Below are positions 34,601 to 44,980 of a stretch of DNA of 64,000 nucleotides, in pieces. Position numbers and translations under genes: made by a program. The notes below the pieces were generated by a model. The model was not told where the DNA came from. It did not search any database and was given only the letters and a program-made list of their open reading frames with translations. The stretch is from Sceloporus undulatus. Lineage: Eukaryota > Chordata > Lepidosauria > Squamata > Phrynosomatidae. The DNA is taken from the NCBI RefSeq assembly GCF_019175285.1, contig NC_056524.1, positions 101,836,921-101,900,920 on the forward strand. The letters run 5' to 3'. Numbering within the stretch: the first letter of the stretch is position 1; each line of letters begins with the position of its first letter.

Positions 34601-37600
34601 AGGCAGGGAAGGGCAAGGGAAAGAGCAGAGTAGGTGTGCACCTGTTCCTTCCCCCTGTCCCATGACGTTAACTGTACCCCAGAGTCAGTTAAAGGCAGGG
34701 GAGGGCAGGGGAAAGAGGGGAGCAGGTGTGCACCAGTTCCTTTCTCCCCCATCTCATGCCTTTAACTGTCCCCCAGAGCCAATTAAAAGCAGGGGAAGAA
34801 CTGAGCAAGCTCCTTCTGGCCCCTCCCATGTTTTGGACAGCTGTCCCATGCATCAGAGGGAAGGTTGGAGGATCTCACCTTATTAGTGGATTTTCCACAT
34901 TTGTGGGGGTCTTGTTCCCCTAACCCCTGCAAATGTGGAGGGACGACTGTACTTCTTAGTATTCAGCACTACTTAGTAGTAAAGTATTACACAATGGCCC
35001 AGATCCTGTCAACTGGTTGTACATTGTAATATTACAATAGTGTAGAAGTATGCTGGATCACATAACTGCATAATTTTCACATAGTTGTGCATGTTTGTTA
35101 CTGGATCAGTGAGGTGAAGGGAATTTGGCATAATTTTCATGTAATTAAACTAAGGCCTGTTACAGACTGCCAAAATAAAGCTGCTTCAGGTCTCTTTGGA
35201 GGTATGCTATTTAAATGATGCATGGGTCCTAAGAGTCTGGAGGTCGTGCCAAAGCCACACTCCATTCCTAAGCACTGGACTGCAGCTTTGGTGCAGCTTC
35301 TGGATTCTTAGGATGCATGCATCATTTAAACAGCATACCTCCAGAGAGACCCGAAGCAGCTTTATTTTGGCAGTCTGTAACAGGCCCATGGATCTTTTTC
35401 AGGGAAGGAAAACCCCAGGTTCAACCAGCGTATGTCACTCCAGCAAAAGACATTTTTGCGTCAATGTACAGGTACTGTAGGATTATTATTTTTTGGATTT
35501 GTTGAATATATCTCAAGATGTTTCCTATCAGGTGATATACTTCTTGTGTGATGTTGAAAACACATGCTTTTTAGTCATACTTCCAGTATGTGTTCCCTCC
35601 TTGATGTGGTTTTCCCACTTTCCATGATCTCTGTGGTGACACGGGGGGGGGGGGGGGGGGGTTAGAACATGCCAAACTGGCCAAACATAGTTAATTTTTT
35701 TACTTTTTTTAAAAAAAGAACATCCTTTAATGTCTGAAATGAGATTGCAAGCAACCATGCTCATTTGTCAATGGTATTCCCGTTTTGCAAAGGCCAGCTG
35801 TATTTCAGACTTTGTACACAGCTGTCCTTTCTGCTTGTCTTCCATTTTAATGTTTAATTCTTAGTTCAGATGAAGGGGTGCAAAGATTCTCCAATGCCAT
35901 GGATTCTGCCTGGAGTCTATATGGTCAGGAAATGATGTCTGCATTTGATCTTTCTTGTTTCCCTGTCGTTTGTGATCTGGGAGGTATGTACCGGAAATTC
36001 TCAGCTACCTTCCTTTCTTTGAAATTTGAAATCCTATGGAATAGAGGGATGGCCTCTCAGGTTGCCTTTCATCTCTGTGATCATAATAGTAGTAGTAAAT
36101 GCACCCACCCCAATATTACTCTAAATTCTTCCATTATATTAATGGAGGAAATTCCATTGATCAGGTAGATCCTAGAATCATAGAGCTGGAAAAGCCCTCA
36201 AGGGTGATCATGTTAGAACATCTTATTAAAGAGTTAATTTATCACTATTAATATTGAGATTGTATTGAGAAATACAAATTAATTACTTTCTTTTTACCAT
36301 TTCACTACTTTTTTCAATATAGTCCAGCCATATTAAATCTAGTAAGAGAAAACATCTTTTGGAATTAACACAAGCAACCGAAATAAGCTTTTAAGTTTAT
36401 ACTCTAAGGTTTTCTTTATGGTTGCTATAAGGTTTGTGATAGGATCACTTTAGGGTCTCCATAAGCTGGAAGGTATACAACAACTAGGTATAGTTTGCAT
36501 ATGGATAGTTTGCATATGGATTCCTTGGTAGCAGATCTTTGAAATAAAGACTCAACATGATCTTTAGTGGATTTTTCAAGAGTCACTACTGCTAGTAGAG
36601 CTATATGTTTTTACTCCAAATCATCTATAAACTAAGTCTTGCACTATTAAATCCTCAGATGCTAACACAGGCGGGATACAAACCGCCATATAGTACGTAT
36701 AGGATACGTACTAGGGTTAGGAAGGGGCGGTGCTTCCGCACCCCCCTAACCCTAGTACGTATCCTATACGTAAAAGATGGTGGCGCCCCTTCTACATGGG
36801 CGCCGCCATCTTTACGTACTGGACGCATAGCGTCCAGACGTGTCGCGGCGCCTATGACGTCGCGAGTCTGCGCCAGGCGCCTCATGACGTCATAGAGGCG
36901 CCGCAAAAAGAAGCTCCGAAATGGAGCTTCTTTTTTGCTCCGCGCGGGAGCCGCGCGGTTTGGCTGCTGCGGCTCCTGCACAGAGCAAATGGCGGCGGTG
37001 GGGAAGCGCCGCAAAGCGGCGGTTTGTATCCCGCCACAGTGAACATCTCGGTTTGACAATACTGTGAAATGATTGCATAGCAACCACCTCCTCTGCATTG
37101 CTGAAATTTTCTACCAAAAAAAATTGTTTAGGAAAACATTTCAAATGCAGTGTGTGTGTGTGTGTGTGTATTCCTATATGTATTCATTTCCATTTTGTTC
37201 TTTCTTTAAGGAGGAAGTGGTGCTTTAGCCAAAGAGTATATTTCATTGTACCCAAATGCTACTGTGACCATTTTTGACTTACCAAAAGTAGTGAAAACAG
37301 CAAAGAAGCAGTTTGTGAGTTCAGAAGAATGCAAGATTTCTTTCCAGGATGGTAAAACATGGTTTGTTCTAAAATCATAACCTTTTTCGTTAATGTTTGC
37401 CTTCAGAAGCCAGACAGCCATGAATACTGTATGAAGGTCCAGTAGAAAGCAATGTATATTTTATTATAGCCTAGGTAAATCTTCCAGTTAGGTAGAGTGA
37501 GGCAACAGGTGCTGGGAGAAAACAGTAGCAAATCCATGTGTGCCACATAGCATGTTGTGTGAATCCCTAAGGGCACAGGTGGACACTATCCTTTCAACAG

Positions 37601-40600
37601 TGCTGATGTAACATTCACTTGGCAAAACAACAAGCTTTTGTATGTGAAATGGCATGAGGGATCCATCCTTCTAAGGCATAAAGAAAGTTTGGACTCACCC
37701 TAATTTCCAAAAGGTAGAAATTAAGACAAAATGCTTAATTAAACAGATCTTTGCCTATTTCATTGCAGGTGACTTTTTTAAAGATCCAGTTCCTGAAGCA
37801 GACCTCTATATTTTGGCTAGGATCTTTCATGACTGGGATGATAATACCTGTATGCAACTGCTAACTAAAGTGCACAAGGCCTGCAAACCTGGTATGTGTG
37901 CTTAGTTGATAGGCGATATGGTCTTTATAGCTGGACAAGCAAGCACTTTTGGGCTTACTGTATGCATTATCTTGTAAAGTGCTGACAGGAACATCAAGGG
38001 ACTTATAAAGGTTTGAGAAACAGCATGCATTAAGGTTCTGTTGAAACTGGTATCCACCGGAAATAGCAGCAATAATCCAGAGTTTTAGGCATAATTATTT
38101 CCCAAACTTACATGAAGGCAGCAGAAATTGAACTTGGGACCTTTTGCATTCCAAATATGTACTCTGCCACTGAGCTACTCCATCCCCAATAGATTATTTG
38201 TTGTTTTTGTTGTTGTCCTCCAGAGGCTTCTTTCCATTTTTCTAATATATTTAATGCTTCGAGTGAATACAAGGCTCTTCAGACTTTTTGTGTCAGATGA
38301 TTATTAAGTCATGGGCATTCTTGTCTCAGCAATATCAGCTAATCAGTCATACTTGGAAGAAAGTTTGCATCATCTAAATTGGGGTGGGATCAGATTATTA
38401 TGTAATGAGTGTCAGGGATGATGGGAGTTGTGGCTCTTCACCTGGCCTGGAACTCACCACCTGGTTGTGTACCACGCTGACCAGTTTTGGCCAGTTGTTG
38501 TATCTTTGCAAGAGTTGCAGAGATCAGGCTGAAGACCCCAACAAACTCTCCAAGCCTTCTCACTCTTGCTTCCACAGAAGTCTTCACCCTTCTTCACCAG
38601 GGTCCTGCTGGTTCTTGTAGCTTCACCCAAGACACCAGACAACTCAGTAGTCTTATATAAAAGATCTACTTTAATCTACTATATACACAGCTCCAAACAA
38701 TACTCAACTCCTCACTCTCCAATACAACTACAACCCACAAAATGCACTGGGATCCATAGTCATTATTATAACCAAAGCATGGCACCACCTACTGTGGTCT
38801 GTTTCCACCCAGTAGGCGTGTACATTATTCCCATTGGTTCTCCTTGTTCATCCCACAATTAATGATTTCATCATCTCAGCCTTGACCACTTAACAATTGT
38901 CAGGTGTGTCCAATTATCCACTATGCATTTCTTGTCCTTGGCACTCAGGACCTGTTAATTGCTTTACCATTCACACCTGTGTGGTTCTCTATTGGCTTCT
39001 GCTGAGTCATTCTGACTTTCACATACAAGTTTTATTTCTCTTACTGTATGTCCCATGTTGCTTTTTCCTTAACAATGAGAATCAATTAAGATAAGAGTGA
39101 GCAAACTATAGCACTCCAGATGTTGTTGGGTGGCAGTTCTCATCAGCTACAACCAGCATAGCCAATGGTGGGGAATGCTATGAGTTGCAATCTATCATCA
39201 TAGGGGGTGCACCTTGCCTACCCTACATTATGGAAATCTTTGGCTCAGTCATTAACCAGAAAGTAGACTGCAGTCAATAAATCAGAAGAATCAGTCAAGA
39301 AATCAGAAGAAGACTAGGACTTGGAAGGGCAGCTATGAAGGAACTAGATAAAATCCTGAAGTGTAAAGGTATATCATTGAATTCTGAAGTTAAGATTGTC
39401 CATGGCATTTCTATGTATAGTTGTGAAAACTGGACAGTGAAGAAAGCAAATAGAAAGAAAATCAACTCATTTGAAATGTGGGTCTGGAGAAGATTTCTTT
39501 GAATACTGTTGACTGCTAAAAAGACAAATAAATGGGCGCTAGAGTAAATCAAACCTGAACTCTCCCTAGAAACCAGGATGACTAAACTGAGACTGTCATA
39601 CTCTGGTCATATCATGAGAAGACACAACTCACTAGAAAAGGCAATAATGCTTGGGTAGATAGAAGGCAGTAGGAAGAGGAAGACCCCATTACAAGTAGAT
39701 AAATAGCCACAACCTTGAGTCTGCAAGGTCTGAGCAAGGCTGCTGATGATAGGACAATTCGGCGGATTGTCATTCACAGGATTATTATTATTATTAATTT
39801 ATAATCCACTCTTCAGCCAAAAGGCTATAAGAAAGGCTTACAAATTGTTAATTAGACATTAGATTGCCCTGATCAGGGTCTCCAATTCATAGGGTTGCTG
39901 ACTTCTTGACACTTAACATCAACAACAAAGGCTAATTACCAGAATACTTTTTTTTTTGTTATGGGGATATTATTGGTTATTTTCTCAAGCAGCTAGGCAC
40001 TGCAGTTTCTGGGAATGTTCTGTTCTTTGGATCTCCTGTAAGAAAGTGGCCATGCTGGCTGGGGGATTCTGGCACTTGTGATCAAAAAGTGTAACTTTCC
40101 ATGTTCTTACTGAATGGCAAAGAGATATTGACAAATGCGTGTGAGAGACCAAAAATGAAGAATTTGATGCAGAGCTCCTCATCTGCATTTGGCAAGACAT
40201 GGCCAAGAGGCCAAGAGAAGTTATAGCAGATAGACCTGGGCATATCTAGTATACATTGAGAGAAACAGTGGGAAAAACGACCAGAGGTGAAAGGGCAAAA
40301 CTTGGCACTGGTTAATGTGTAAATGTGCTCTTGGTGCTACTGTGAGACAGACGTTGTACATATCATGGAGTATGTGTGTATGTGAGAGAGAGAGAGCGAG
40401 CAGGGAAATGTTTCTGGTGAGAAACACATAGTGCAGTTAGAAACAGGAAGCAATAATATCTGAAACGGCTATAAAATCTTATGAATGAAGAAGGCATCAC
40501 ACAATAACATCCCCTCCCTCATCTAGAAGCACCACTGGAAGTACCATTTCTTCTTAGTGTTTGACATTTGAGGACTTTCTTTGGTAACTCAGCAGTGTAT

Positions 40601-41799
40601 GCAGTGCATGCCACATTTACTCACTGGCATTACCATGGATGCGTTCTAAATACATTCACTGGCACAACTTGAACTGTAAGGGTGGGGAGTATGTAGAAGA
40701 ATGGGGAGCTGTAGTCCTTATCTCAAGCTTTGAAAAATTGGTTTGGGGGGCTGTTATATTCTGAATCCCTCATTCAGCATGGCCATTATCATCATCATCA
40801 TCATCATCATCTTCTTCTTCTTCTTCTTCTTCTTCTTCTTCTTCTTCTTCTTCTTCGTGCCTTCAGGTAATTTCTGACTCATGGCGTCCCTAAGATGAAC
40901 CTATAATGGGGTTTTCTGGGGATGAGAGTTTGTGACTTGCCTAAGGCCACATTAGATTTCCATGGCCAAGCAAAGAACTGAACTCTGGTTTCCAGAGTCG
41001 TATTCCAATACTCAAGCCACTACACCACACTGGCTCTGTGTTGTAGACCTGTGCAAATTGTAGTCTAATAAGTCACTTTTCCATGCTCTGTGCTCTTGGG
41101 GCACTTTTTCTGAAATATTATTCTAGGACAGAATTGTTGCCTATATAGCCCATGAAGCTGGAGGGGTTCCATTAACTCTTCTTCACAGCCCAGTTACTTA
41201 GCTGTGCTGAAACAGGAAAATGTGGTTGCCCACTAGACACAGAGGACAAATGGCAGTCTGAGTGGAGATCACTGTAGTTGAAGAGGCTTTCCTCATTGTC
41301 GCACTGCAATGATGGTGAGACTGAAAGAGAGAAGAGGTTAATTTTTTCCCATTACTGTCTGTTCAGTTGAGGCTGTTGTAGCAAACTGTTTGTGTGTACA
41401 TGTGCACTGGGCAGCCAAAATGGGATACAGACTTTGGGTCTTAAAAAACATGTGCACTCTTCCAGTAGGGATTATTCAAGTTAGCCTCCTTAGATGACCC
41501 ACATTTCCACATCCCATGGAAGGGATTATATGCTTAGAACAATAAGGTTATCTTCTTTTTTGTAAATCAACAAAATATGTTTTCAAACAGGTGGCGGACT
41601 GTTGTTACTGGAAGTGGCTCTCAATGAAGACAGAAGTGGACCTTTGGAAGCCCATATACGTTCCATCATGATGCTGCTTTTTACTACAGGAAGAGAACGG
41701 ACTCTCTCTGAGTACAATGCACTTCTCAGTGCAGGTGGCTTCAAGGAGATTCAGTTCAAGAAAAGAAGTTTTTACAGTGCTGTTTTGGGAAGAAAATAA
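28673..41799 (+). CDS. ASMT: acetylserotonin O-methyltransferase, copy C, eight exons, intact
   Basis: This gene encodes the enzyme that transfers a methyl group from SAM to N-acetylserotonin to give melatonin. It is a cytosolic dimer, classically in pineal gland and retina. Exons read by eye: 28673-28744, 33393-33567, 33705-33834, 35403-35471, 35865-35983, 37211-37351, 37769-37891 and 41591-41799 (TAA). All junctions are GT/AG, the phases agree, and the total is 1038 nt, or 345 residues, equal to human ASMT. The start ATG has A at -3 and G at +4. Exons 1-4 hold the helical dimerisation part (MFTACELGIFDLL near residue 26). The SAM loop DLGGGSG is at about residues 186-192. The catalytic part ARIFHDW gives Arg253, His256 and Asp257, matching human Arg252, His255 and Asp256, and GRERT keeps the glutamate equivalent to human Glu311. 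The C-terminus is SAVLGRK. No good polyA signal was recognised close downstream. I infer that this is the functional copy of the array; expression is not shown. Confidence 0.93.
28907..29418. mobile_element. GC-rich MITE, copy C intron 1
   Basis: GGCAGGTTACAAATCGCC at the left and GCCCATCTGTAACGGGCC at the right are imperfect inverted repeats around a CpG-rich interior with (TATAAA)n. It is related to 32748-32994 (GGCCCGTTACAAATGGGC). Confidence 0.55.
29420..30329. other. intron 1 of copy C, unassigned
   Basis: No repeat family, RNA gene or conserved coding segment was recognised. The 139-codon minus-strand open frame near 29523-29942 has no recognisable family and I do not regard it as a gene. 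Confidence 0.3.
30330..30562 (-). mobile_element. tRNA/BovB-tailed SINE, antisense
   Basis: TTGTTGCGTGACTTCAAGTC, TGCCATTGCCTTCCTCTAGA, GATCACCCAGTGAGTTTTCA and CTATACCATGCTGGCTT read as a nearly full-length antisense SINE. Confidence 0.75.
30818..31347. mobile_element. MITE with long inverted repeats and a nested element
   Basis: TACTACTTAACTGCCATTGC + CAGGACCCTGCTGTTTGCAG-like text at 30855-30905 is mirrored by CAGCAGGATCCTATAAGACA and AGCAATGATAGTTAAGTAGC at 31276-31316. Between them sits a copy of the AATTCCCAGAGTTCCTGACT-type repeat (31120-31215). Confidence 0.45.
31600..32629. mobile_element. DNA-transposon-like element, about 1 kb, with inverted ends
   Basis: GGGGGCGTTTCCACTTGGCA at the left and AAGTGGGAACGCGCCCC at the right are inverted repeats. 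Both sub-terminal regions are rich in degenerate AATTCG/CGGATTAT motifs (31620-31700 and 32400-32610). Superfamily not determined. Confidence 0.5.
32748..32994. mobile_element. GC-rich Harbinger-like MITE
   Basis: GGCCCGTTACAAATGGGC begins and GGTCTGTAATGCGCC ends the element. TTA precedes and TAA follows. The interior is CpG-rich with GTACGCGTGGAGCACGTAC-type inverted motifs. Confidence 0.5.
32995..33392. other. end of copy C intron 1, inverted similarity to 31203-31250
   Basis: TTTCTGCTAGAGATTTTCAG + TTCTTATCAACTTTTGGTCC at 33005-33045 is the inverse of 31203-31250. The rest is unassigned up to the exon 2 acceptor at 33391. Confidence 0.5.
34389..34949. mobile_element. Tigger/pogo-like element with internal minisatellite, copy C intron 3
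   Basis: The right end AAATGTGGAGGGACGACTG and a decayed left end (CTTCTCCCTCTGCATTCGTG) are flanked by TA. The interior has about 2.5 units of a 100-bp tandem repeat (AGTTAAAGGCAGGGGAGGGC, GCAGGTGTGCACCAGTTCC). Confidence 0.6.
35154..35387. mobile_element. palindromic MITE abutting the copy C exon 4 acceptor
   Basis: GGCCTGTTACAGACTGCCAA at the left is mirrored by TTGGCAGTCTGTAACAGGCC at the right, and the arms remain nearly identical for about 100 bp. Only 15 bases separate its right end from the first base of exon 4 (35403). Confidence 0.85.
35642..35660 (+). repeat. poly-G tract in copy C intron 4
   Basis: A run of about 19 G between exons 4 and 5. Confidence 0.9.
36171..36242 (-). mobile_element. 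CR1 LINE 3' end, antisense fragment
   Basis: CCTAGAATCATAGAGCTGGA + AAAGCCCTCAAGGG is the antisense CR1 terminus, in intron 5 of copy C. Confidence 0.6.
36669..37036. mobile_element. GC-rich MITE with 18-bp perfect inverted ends, copy C intron 5
   Basis: GGCGGGATACAAACCGCC at 36671 is exactly mirrored by GGCGGTTTGTATCCCGCC at the right end. ACA on both sides could be a 3-bp target duplication. The interior is CpG-dense, with CTAGGGTTAGG and its inverse. It ends about 175 bp before exon 6. Confidence 0.75.
37148..37170 (+). repeat. (GT)n microsatellite
   Basis: About ten GT units, 40 bp before copy C exon 6. Confidence 0.9.
38118..38190 (-). pseudogene. tRNA-Ala(UGC)-like relic, copy C intron 7
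   Basis: Minus strand: GGGGATGGAGTAGCTCAGTG, GGAATGCAAAAGGTCCCAAG and TTCAA resemble tRNA-Ala over its A box and variable region. It is the third member of a set found at one position in all three ASMT copies. Confidence 0.7.
38410..39074. mobile_element. solo LTR of a retrovirus-like element, copy C intron 7
   Basis: The 665-bp segment begins TGTCAGGG and ends CTTAACA, with the 5-bp duplication ATGAG on both sides (38405-38409 and 39075-39079). The introns 7 of copies A and B read through the corresponding point without it. A TATATAAAAG motif lies near 38655. No internal region accompanies it, so it is a solo LTR. Family (Gypsy-like or endogenous retrovirus) is undetermined. It is younger than the duplication that made C. 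Confidence 0.65.
39095..39215. repeat. short MITE of the CTCCAGATGTTGTTGG family
   Basis: GCACTCCAGATGTTGTTGGG, AACCAGCATAGCCAATGGTG and GAGTTGCAATC. Related pieces occur at 5690-5790 and 43815-43890 and inside 30818-31347. Confidence 0.45.
39255..39785 (+). mobile_element. RTE/BovB-like LINE fragment
   Basis: Translation in pieces gives QEIRRRLGLGRAAMKELDKI, CENWTVKKANRKK and RLSYSGHIMRRHNSLEKAI, collinear with the RTE piece at 47520-48380. Stops are present. Intron 7 of copy C. Confidence 0.75.
40786..40857 (+). repeat. (ATC)n(TTC)n microsatellite
   Basis: About eight ATC followed by about eighteen TTC units. Confidence 0.95.
40858..41037 (-). mobile_element. tRNA/BovB-tailed SINE, antisense
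   Basis: GTGCCTTCAGGTAATTTCTG, CCTATAATGGGGTTTTCTGG and CACTACACCACACTGGCTC are the two ends of the antisense SINE. The microsatellite lies at its tail. Confidence 0.7.
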
Positions 41800-44178
41800 T
41801 CTTGTCTCTACTCTATTCATGTTCAGCACCTAAAACAGATGGTAAACATATGTCTATCCGTATGTTGTTGGACTCCTGTTCCTATCAGTCTCAGCCTGCC
41901 TGATGAGAGATGATGAAAGAAATAAGTTCATCAACATGTAGAATTCCTTAGGTTGCCTGCCCACAAGCCTCTGTAACTTTTCTAAATCTTTTGAAGATTT
42001 GTGTAGATTTTGAAGATGTACAGGGATGAGGAAATAGCTCTTGTTCTCAATAATTTCTGTTCAGACATTTCTCTGGCTATTTCTTCCACTTCCTATGGAA
42101 TCACTGCATACAGTAGTGTTGTTTTTTTTGGGAAGGAGGGAAGGGGGATAATATAGCCTTCTATTACTGTCACTGTTTTAGACTATGTACCATTTGACTT
42201 TAACTAAGAAGCTATGACTTTATTTCCCAAAAATCCAGGGATGTAGGCAAGGGGGGGGGTGTTCTTGGGGTCCAGACCCCCTCCTTCCATTAGAAAAATG
42301 AATGGTGTGTGCTGCTGCGCTGCCGCACCCAAGCCCCATTATAATGATGGCACTTAGTCTGGACCCCCCTTCCCAAAATCCTGGCAACGTCCCTGAAAAA
42401 TCCTTTGTCAGCCTTTGGAGAAACTGGGCAAACACAGTTTAGTTATCTTGTTTGAGTCTGAATTGCTTTTAACTCTTCTTCTTGTTTATTCTTCTCTGCA
42501 GGCAAATATATTCACCTTAGATTCTTTAAATTGTAAATATCTTTGTTACCATGTGGAATGATACTCAGGCATAGCGCATTACTTCCCTCTTGAGGTCATA
42601 TAAAGAAATGCACATTATTCTAACAAAAAACACACTCAGATAGTAGGCTGACTGAGGGGTTGTTTAGATGTTTAAATAATCCTGGTAGAATGTGGGTTGA
42701 ATTGGGAGGGGACTGTCAAAAAACCCCACTTAACCCGCGATACTCGGTCTCAGTTTTTCCTCCGAGTTTTTCCTAAAAGATTCACATTGTTGGCTGTGTG
42801 AACCACTGATGTGAATAGACTTGGGACAAAACTCTACGCGCCTTGAATGTGCTTCAAATACATACACATCATCAGCTCCATCTTTGAGTGCTGACACATG
42901 GGAGCAACAGAATTCACAGAGATGTGCAGAGATGCAGTTCTGATTTTTTAAAAAAAAAGTGTGAACAACAAAACCAGAATGAGTTAGTGGGATTGTTTGG
43001 ATAGTCACGCTAAAAAACAACAATGTCTGAATAGGGCCTGAGACTGAATATGTTAGAATTGTCTCTCTGTCTGACATGATGATCCCTCTTGTAGTTGCCA
43101 CAGTACTGAATATGCAGTTTCACTTTGACACTCTGATCTGGACCACTTTGTTGCTGATACAGGAAACCAGACTGTATCCTTTCCACGAATTCCCAGTAGC
43201 CATGTTGGCTGAGGGATTGTGGGAGTTTTTACACCAAAGATGTAACTTTTCCAAGTGCCGGTAGTGGTTAATCATTGTCAACTGGCTAATTTGAATGTCA
43301 AGTGTTGTGACTCAACACTCCTGATGTGGCAAGGCTCAAGAGTGCCAGTGAGAAAGAAGCCTGAGGAAGATTTCTGTTTCAGCCTAAATTCCCATGTTGC
43401 CTTGTTTTTGTGTGTTTGCAAAATATAGGCAAGTGAGATTGAATTCACTTTTGTTATTAATAAGCGGAATTTGCAACAAAAAGTTTCTGCAAAGAGTGCT
43501 CAAGATTCTGGCCTGCTGCCATACTTTTTCCAGGCTGCTCCATTCTGTTTTGTCTTCTTCATGCTCTTCCCCAGTTTTGCCCGAACATTAATTTAGCTTT
43601 TTTTTCCACCCGTTTAGCAAGCTCTGTCCCTGTTCATCCATTTTGGTCATCCATTCTCCACACTTAGGTTTGTTTCAAACAGGGACAGAGCTTGCTGAGT
43701 GGGGGGGGGAGTGCTACATTAATTTCTACACACGGTTTCCCCTTTGTGCTCCATAAAGATTACCAATTGGAGAATGAGTTTGTTATTAGTGTGTACCAGT
43801 GCAGACGAACTCATGGTCCTCCAACTGTGGTTGGAATCCAGCTCATATCCATGGATGATGAGAGTTGCAGTCTAATAGCATCTGGAATTTCCTATCCATA
43901 GATGACTTCTCATGCTCAGCTGCATGCAACAATGTGGCTGGGGCAGAGAGAGAAGAGATTTTGGTGATTTTCCAAGTAATATTGGAGGTAAGGCTTAGAA
44001 GGTAAAATGCTAGAACACCTGCATTTGCAGGAGTGATAATGCCATCTTCCACCCTGAACAGGCTTTTTGTTTTCCTCTGAGATTATCTGTAGTTAGGTGG
44101 CAGGAGAATAAATTTTCCTATCAGCCATATGTTGCTAGGAGTCTTCCATGTTCTAGTGCAAAGTGTTCTGGGGCGATC
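41800..44178. other. 3' flank of ASMT copy C, no gene recognised
   Basis: This stretch has a MITE-like block at about 42640-43050 and a small hairpin (GCAAGCTCTGTCCCTGTT at 43619 and its inverse ending 43697). No exon, RNA gene or strong polyA signal could be supported. Confidence 0.35.
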
Positions 44179-44179
44179 T

Positions 44180-44398
44180 GGGCTATATCTGCACTGCAGA
44201 AATAAAGCAATTTGATGCCACTTTAATTGGCATGGCTCAGTGCTATGAGACCTTGGGATTTGTAGTTTGTTTTCACACCAGAGTTCTGATAGAGAAGGCT
44301 AAATCGCTCACAAAACTACAAATCCCAGAATTCCATAGCATTAGGCTATGGCAGGTAAAGTGTCAAACTGCATTATTTCTGCAGTGCAGATGCGGCCT
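44180..44398. mobile_element. common palindromic MITE, full-length
   Basis: GGCTATATCTGCACTGCAGA + AATAAAGCAATTTGATGCCA is mirrored by TTTCTGCAGTGCAGATGCGG. This is the most complete copy of the family in the window. Confidence 0.8.
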
Positions 44399-44547
44399 TG
44401 GTCTTCAAGAGGCAATTAAGACTCATTAAGTTTACAAAAGGCATGGTGGGGCTGAGATAACTTTCTAGGACTGTTTTGTTGACTTTGAGCTAAAAATGTT
44501 TCTCCCTAGTTTTGGGAAAAGAAACTCCCAAAAACTTTGTGCTACTA

Positions 44548-44876
44548 GAATCATAGAATCATAGAATCGTAGAGTTGGAAGAGACCACTAGGGCCATCCA
44601 GTCCAACCCCCTGCCATGCAGGAAATCCAAATCAAAGCATCCCTGACAGATGGCCATCCAGCCTCTGTTTAAAGACCTCCAAGGAAGGAGACTCTATCAC
44701 CCTCCGAGGGAGTGCATTCCATTGTCGAACAGCCCTAACTGTCAGGAAGTTCCTCCTAATGTTCAGGTGGAATCTCTTTTCCTGAAGCTTGCATCCATTG
44801 TTCCGGGTCCTGTTTTCTGGAGCAGCAGAAAACAAGCTTGCTCCCTCTTCAACATGACTAGTTCTATTCTATTTCA
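44548..44876 (-). mobile_element. CR1 LINE 3' end with ORF2 C-terminus
   Basis: On the minus strand the frame reads [20 protein letters not shown] and [18 protein letters not shown], the CR1 C-terminus. It is followed by the 3' UTR with TCCAACTCTACGATTCTATG and repeated ATTCTATG units at 44548-44575. Confidence 0.9.
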
Positions 44877-44980
44877 GAACACAATGTATCCTTTTCTTTC
44901 CTTTCTGCTCTAACTCCCAAGTACAGGGTGGCTCTCTTTCCCTGCCTTATGTCCTTTTAATATTCACATATACATTAAAG

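Noticed and set aside
36715-36760. CTAGGGTTAGG / CCTAACCCTAG, resembling telomere repeats
   Set aside because: Single units placed symmetrically within a GC-rich MITE; no tandem TTAGGG array.
42730-43101. 123-codon minus-strand open frame downstream of copy C
   Set aside because: It overlaps a MITE-like block and has no recognisable motif.
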